This document shows positions 13,553-15,517 of a stretch of 15,517 nucleotides of DNA, in pieces. How positions within the stretch are numbered: position 1 is the stretch's first letter; each line of letters begins with the position of its first letter. This stretch comes from Syntrophothermus sp. UBA1445. GTDB taxonomy: Bacteria; Bacillota; Syntrophomonadia; Syntrophomonadales; DTU052. The DNA lies in the NCBI GenBank assembly GCA_002329495.1, contig DCTH01000078.1:1-15517 (forward strand), given 5' to 3'. Below the pieces are notes generated by a model. It saw only the letters and a program-made list of their open reading frames with translations. It ran no database searches and had not been told where the DNA came from. The position numbers and the translations under genes were made by a program.

Positions 13553-14808
13553 CTCGTCACCCCCTTGCTGCGCTGACCGGGTCTTTTGGCTCGTGACGGT
13601 GTCCAGAGCACTCTGGCGGCTTCCCGCTGCCCGGCACGGTTTTCCCGGGCTACCGTCTCGTAAACCTCGATGGTTTTGTGGGCAATAACCCGCCAGTCAT
13701 ACCGGGTTCTAACCTTTTGCAGCGCATTCTCGCGGAGTTTCTTGGCCAGGATATCGTTCTTCAATACCCGTAGCAATTGGTCGGCCAGTGAATTGGCGGA
13801 ACCGGTTATAGCATGCAGCCCATCCACCTCATGTTCCACAATCTCGGCCAGACCACCGCTATCCGACACCACTACCGGCGTACCCGCCGCCATGGATTCC
13901 AGAGCCACTATGCCAAAAGGCTCGTAAAGGCTGGGAAAAACAGCCACATCAGCTATCAGGTACAGCATATCGCGGTCATCATCGCTGATGTAACCGGTGA
14001 ACAGCATCTTATCGCCCAAACCCATGTCCCGGGCCTTATTTCGGAGGTAGTTCTCATAGGGTCCAGTGCCGGCAATGACAAACTTGGCATCCGGCTCATG
14101 GGAGAGCACCTTAAAGGCCGCATCAATCAAGACCTGGACCCCCTTTTCCCGAACCAGACGACCAACATAATAAATAATTTTCTCGTATGGCAGGGCAAAC
14201 CGGTTCTTGAAATCAGCCGGGACCTGGCGGTCTCTGATCCGCGCCGCATGAACCCCATTGGGGATGTGTACCACCTTGTCCCGGGGCAGATTAAAGACCC
14301 GGCTCAATTCGCCAACCATATATCCGGAACAGCAGATCACTTTCCAGGCCTCATAGGTTAACCACCATTCTATGTTGCTGATGTCGCGCTGGACATCGTT
14401 ATGAAGCCCGTTGTTGCGGCCATACTCAGTGGCGTGAATGGTTGCTATCAAGGGCACCTGATAGGAGTGTTTCAATGCCCGGCCAGCATGAGCCACTAAC
14501 CAGTCATGGGCATGAATGATATGAAACGGCCCCTCGCGATTTATGGTCTGGACTGCCTTCTCCAGCATAGCCACATTGAGCTGCACTGCCCAGTTGACTA
14601 TGTCTCTGGAGGGCAGATCATACGGGTATACCCGGAGGACCTTGACTCCATCCAGGTCTTCCTTCTCTGCCACTCCCTGGTCGTTAACCGTAATAACCGT
14701 CACATCCATTCCGCTGCGGGCCAGGGTCGTGGACAAATCGTAGACGTGCATTGCCAGGCCCCCCACTATACGAGGGGGGTATTCCCAGGTAAGCATGGCG
14801 ATTCTCAT
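13549..14808 (-). CDS. Glycosyltransferase family 4, glycogen-synthase-like
   Basis: 419 residues with the GT-B fold. The acceptor-side N-terminus is MLTWEYPPRIVGGLAMHV, with the glycine pair at 16-17. HAHDWL lies at 99-104, IPNGV near 182, GRLVREKG at 216-223, and the EX7E motif E296-PFGIVAL-E304. Proteins beginning this way are found next to glucan metabolism genes, often annotated as starch/glycogen synthase-like; donor and acceptor are not determined. The start is ATG 14806-14808 behind GGGAGG; the ten-codon upstream extension lies inside the terminator hairpin and is rejected. The tail after residue 390 is Arg/Lys-rich. First gene of the four-gene cluster ending in glgA. Confidence 0.9.
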   Translation of the reverse strand: MRIAMLTWEYPPRIVGGLAMHVYDLSTTLARSGMDVTVITVNDQGVAEKEDLDGVKVLRVYPYDLPSRDIVNWAVQLNVAMLEKAVQTINREGPFHIIHAHDWLVAHAGRALKHSYQVPLIATIHATEYGRNNGLHNDVQRDISNIEWWLTYEAWKVICCSGYMVGELSRVFNLPRDKVVHIPNGVHAARIRDRQVPADFKNRFALPYEKIIYYVGRLVREKGVQVLIDAAFKVLSHEPDAKFVIAGTGPYENYLRNKARDMGLGDKMLFTGYISDDDRDMLYLIADVAVFPSLYEPFGIVALESMAAGTPVVVSDSGGLAEIVEHEVDGLHAITGSANSLADQLLRVLKNDILAKKLRENALQKVRTRYDWRVIAHKTIEVYETVARENRAGQREAARVLWTPSRAKRPGQRSKGVTS

Positions 14809-14827
14809 AGCATTCCTCCCGTAACAT

Positions 14828-14857
14828 AAAAAGCTCATTCAATAGAATGAGCTTTTT
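14828..14857 (-). terminator. Hairpin terminator between CBM genes and the GT4 cluster
   Basis: AAAAAGCTCATTC, loop AATA, GAATGAGCTTTTT: a perfect 13-bp stem with A and T runs on both sides, so it can work in both directions. It ends the CBM genes and lies only about 20 bases before the GT4 start codon. A TCATAAT box on the minus strand just upstream of the hairpin (near 14867-14873) could start a short leader that contains it. Confidence 0.85.
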
Positions 14858-14900
14858 GCCGCCAAATTATGATTCTTTCGGCCTTTTTCCCGACCAGGCT

Positions 14901-15224
14901 TTAAGGAATGCGTCCGTTATGGACCTCGTAACTCCAGTTGCGGCCATTATTATTGTCCCAGTTATTGGCGCTGTCGTGAAAACAGAAATTAAACCTGTCT
15001 TCACCCTTTATATCAACTACCGTTTCCCAGCCCCATTTACTGGGGGTCATTTCATAGTCATGCAGCATGTCCCAACTATAGCTGGGACCGTAACCGGTGT
15101 GCATATAAACACGATCTGCCCCGCTCTCCGCCAACAGGCCGCTGTAAATAATGTGTACCGAGCTGCCGGCGGTAATGGGAACCGGAGTCGCTATAACTCC
15201 ACCCTCGATCTCTGCTCTGGCCAA
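14901..15224 (-). CDS. Single-domain starch-binding protein (CBM25/CBM53-like), second copy
   Basis: 107 residues, all one carbohydrate-binding domain. Segments are AGSSVHIIYSGLLAESGADR, VYMHTGYG, GWETVVDI, FNFCFHDSANNWDNNNGRNW and a C-terminal WSYEV strand. The aromatic residues and NWDNNNG-x-NW are typical of CBM25/53 starch- and glycogen-binding modules. There is no signal peptide or membrane segment, so it should act in the cytoplasm. The start is TTG 15222-15224, with AAAAGGAGG seven bases upstream; an earlier frame start would overlap the preceding gene and lacks a site. It follows a paralogous gene by 19 bases and ends 43 bases before the terminator. A role with the adjacent glucan enzymes is likely but inferred. 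Confidence 0.85.
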   Translation of the reverse strand: MARAEIEGGVIATPVPITAGSSVHIIYSGLLAESGADRVYMHTGYGPSYSWDMLHDYEMTPSKWGWETVVDIKGEDRFNFCFHDSANNWDNNNGRNWSYEVHNGRIP

Positions 15225-15243
15225 ATTCCGAACCTCCTTTTGA

Positions 15244-15517
15244 TTATTGTTTAAAACGACTGGGGTCAATCTGGTAGGTCCAGTTGAAACCCTTGTTATT
15301 GTCCCAGTTTTCAGCCCGGTCCTTAAAGCAGAAGTTCAACTGTCCACCACGATGAATCTTTATCTTGGTCTCCCAACCCTGGTCAGTATACTTCATCGCA
15401 AAGTCATTTCTGTCTTCCCACTTATCCCCGTAGCCAACATGCATAAAGACCTGATCCGCCCCTGACTGTGCCAGGAGGCCGGAATAACGTATATGGACCT
15501 GATCGCCTACTCCGGCG
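15244..15517 (-). CDS. Starch-binding protein (CBM25/CBM53-like), first copy, partial
   Basis: The last 90 codons are inside the window; the N-terminus lies beyond the right edge. Visible are GVGDQVHIRYSGLLAQSGAD, MHVGYGDKW, GWETKIKIHRGGQ, LNFCFKDRAENWDNNKGFNW and a short basic end. The domain is the same as in the downstream gene, with many identical positions, so the two are tandem duplicates. Whether the missing part is a few residues, giving a second one-domain protein, or further modules cannot be told. Confidence 0.85.
   Translation of the reverse strand, partial: AGVGDQVHIRYSGLLAQSGADQVFMHVGYGDKWEDRNDFAMKYTDQGWETKIKIHRGGQLNFCFKDRAENWDNNKGFNWTYQIDPSRFKQ

Overview
The window looks like chromosomal DNA from an anaerobic, low-to-mid GC Gram-positive bacterium (Bacillota, probably Clostridia-like). 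The grounds are the heterodisulfide-reductase genes in the order hdrC-hdrB-hdrA, strong GGAGG-type ribosome binding sites, frequent TTG and GTG starts, a YoaS/YozG-like pair and a COG4087 phosphatase. The genus cannot be named from sequence alone. Every intact protein gene lies on the minus strand; the plus strand carries only a riboswitch, a decayed transporter gene and structured RNAs.

Region by region. 1-1829: hdrC, hdrB and the first codons of hdrA, translationally coupled by GTGA overlaps; HdrB has an unusual Ala/Lys-rich tail of about 100 residues. 1830-2150: AT-rich leader. 2153-2297: a TPP riboswitch with a terminator, followed on the same strand by a frameshifted remnant of a thiamine-precursor-type ABC ATPase (2471-2744) and what looks like a second remnant of the same C-terminus (2770-2822). 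2861-5048: a three-gene membrane protein/regulator operon (DUF2975, YozG-like HTH, DUF4173) with a good promoter and a perfect 10-bp inverted repeat upstream. 5204-7175: a COG4087 HAD phosphatase and two tandem AIM24-family proteins, ended by a terminator.

7200-7860 is the most unusual part. It contains no protein gene but two tandem paralogous structured RNAs on the plus strand, 301 bases apart. Each has a promoter-like box 7 bases upstream of its first helix, a branched 5' domain and a branched, perfectly closed 3' domain that runs into T-rich sequence. Helices differ between the copies by compensatory changes. A third long hairpin (7771-7830) follows before the end of a CBS-domain gene.

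8350-8511 holds palindromic REP-like repeats. 8527-14808 is a sugar-nucleotide/alpha-glucan cluster on the minus strand, transcribed in the order GT4 glycosyltransferase, nucleotidyltransferase-phosphomannomutase fusion with a degenerate mutase site, GalT-like uridylyltransferase, glycogen synthase GlgA. Upstream lie two tandem single-domain starch-binding (CBM25/53-like) proteins, the first cut by the window edge, separated from the cluster by a near-perfect hairpin terminator. Together they suggest cytoplasmic storage-polysaccharide synthesis with small glucan-binding accessory proteins.
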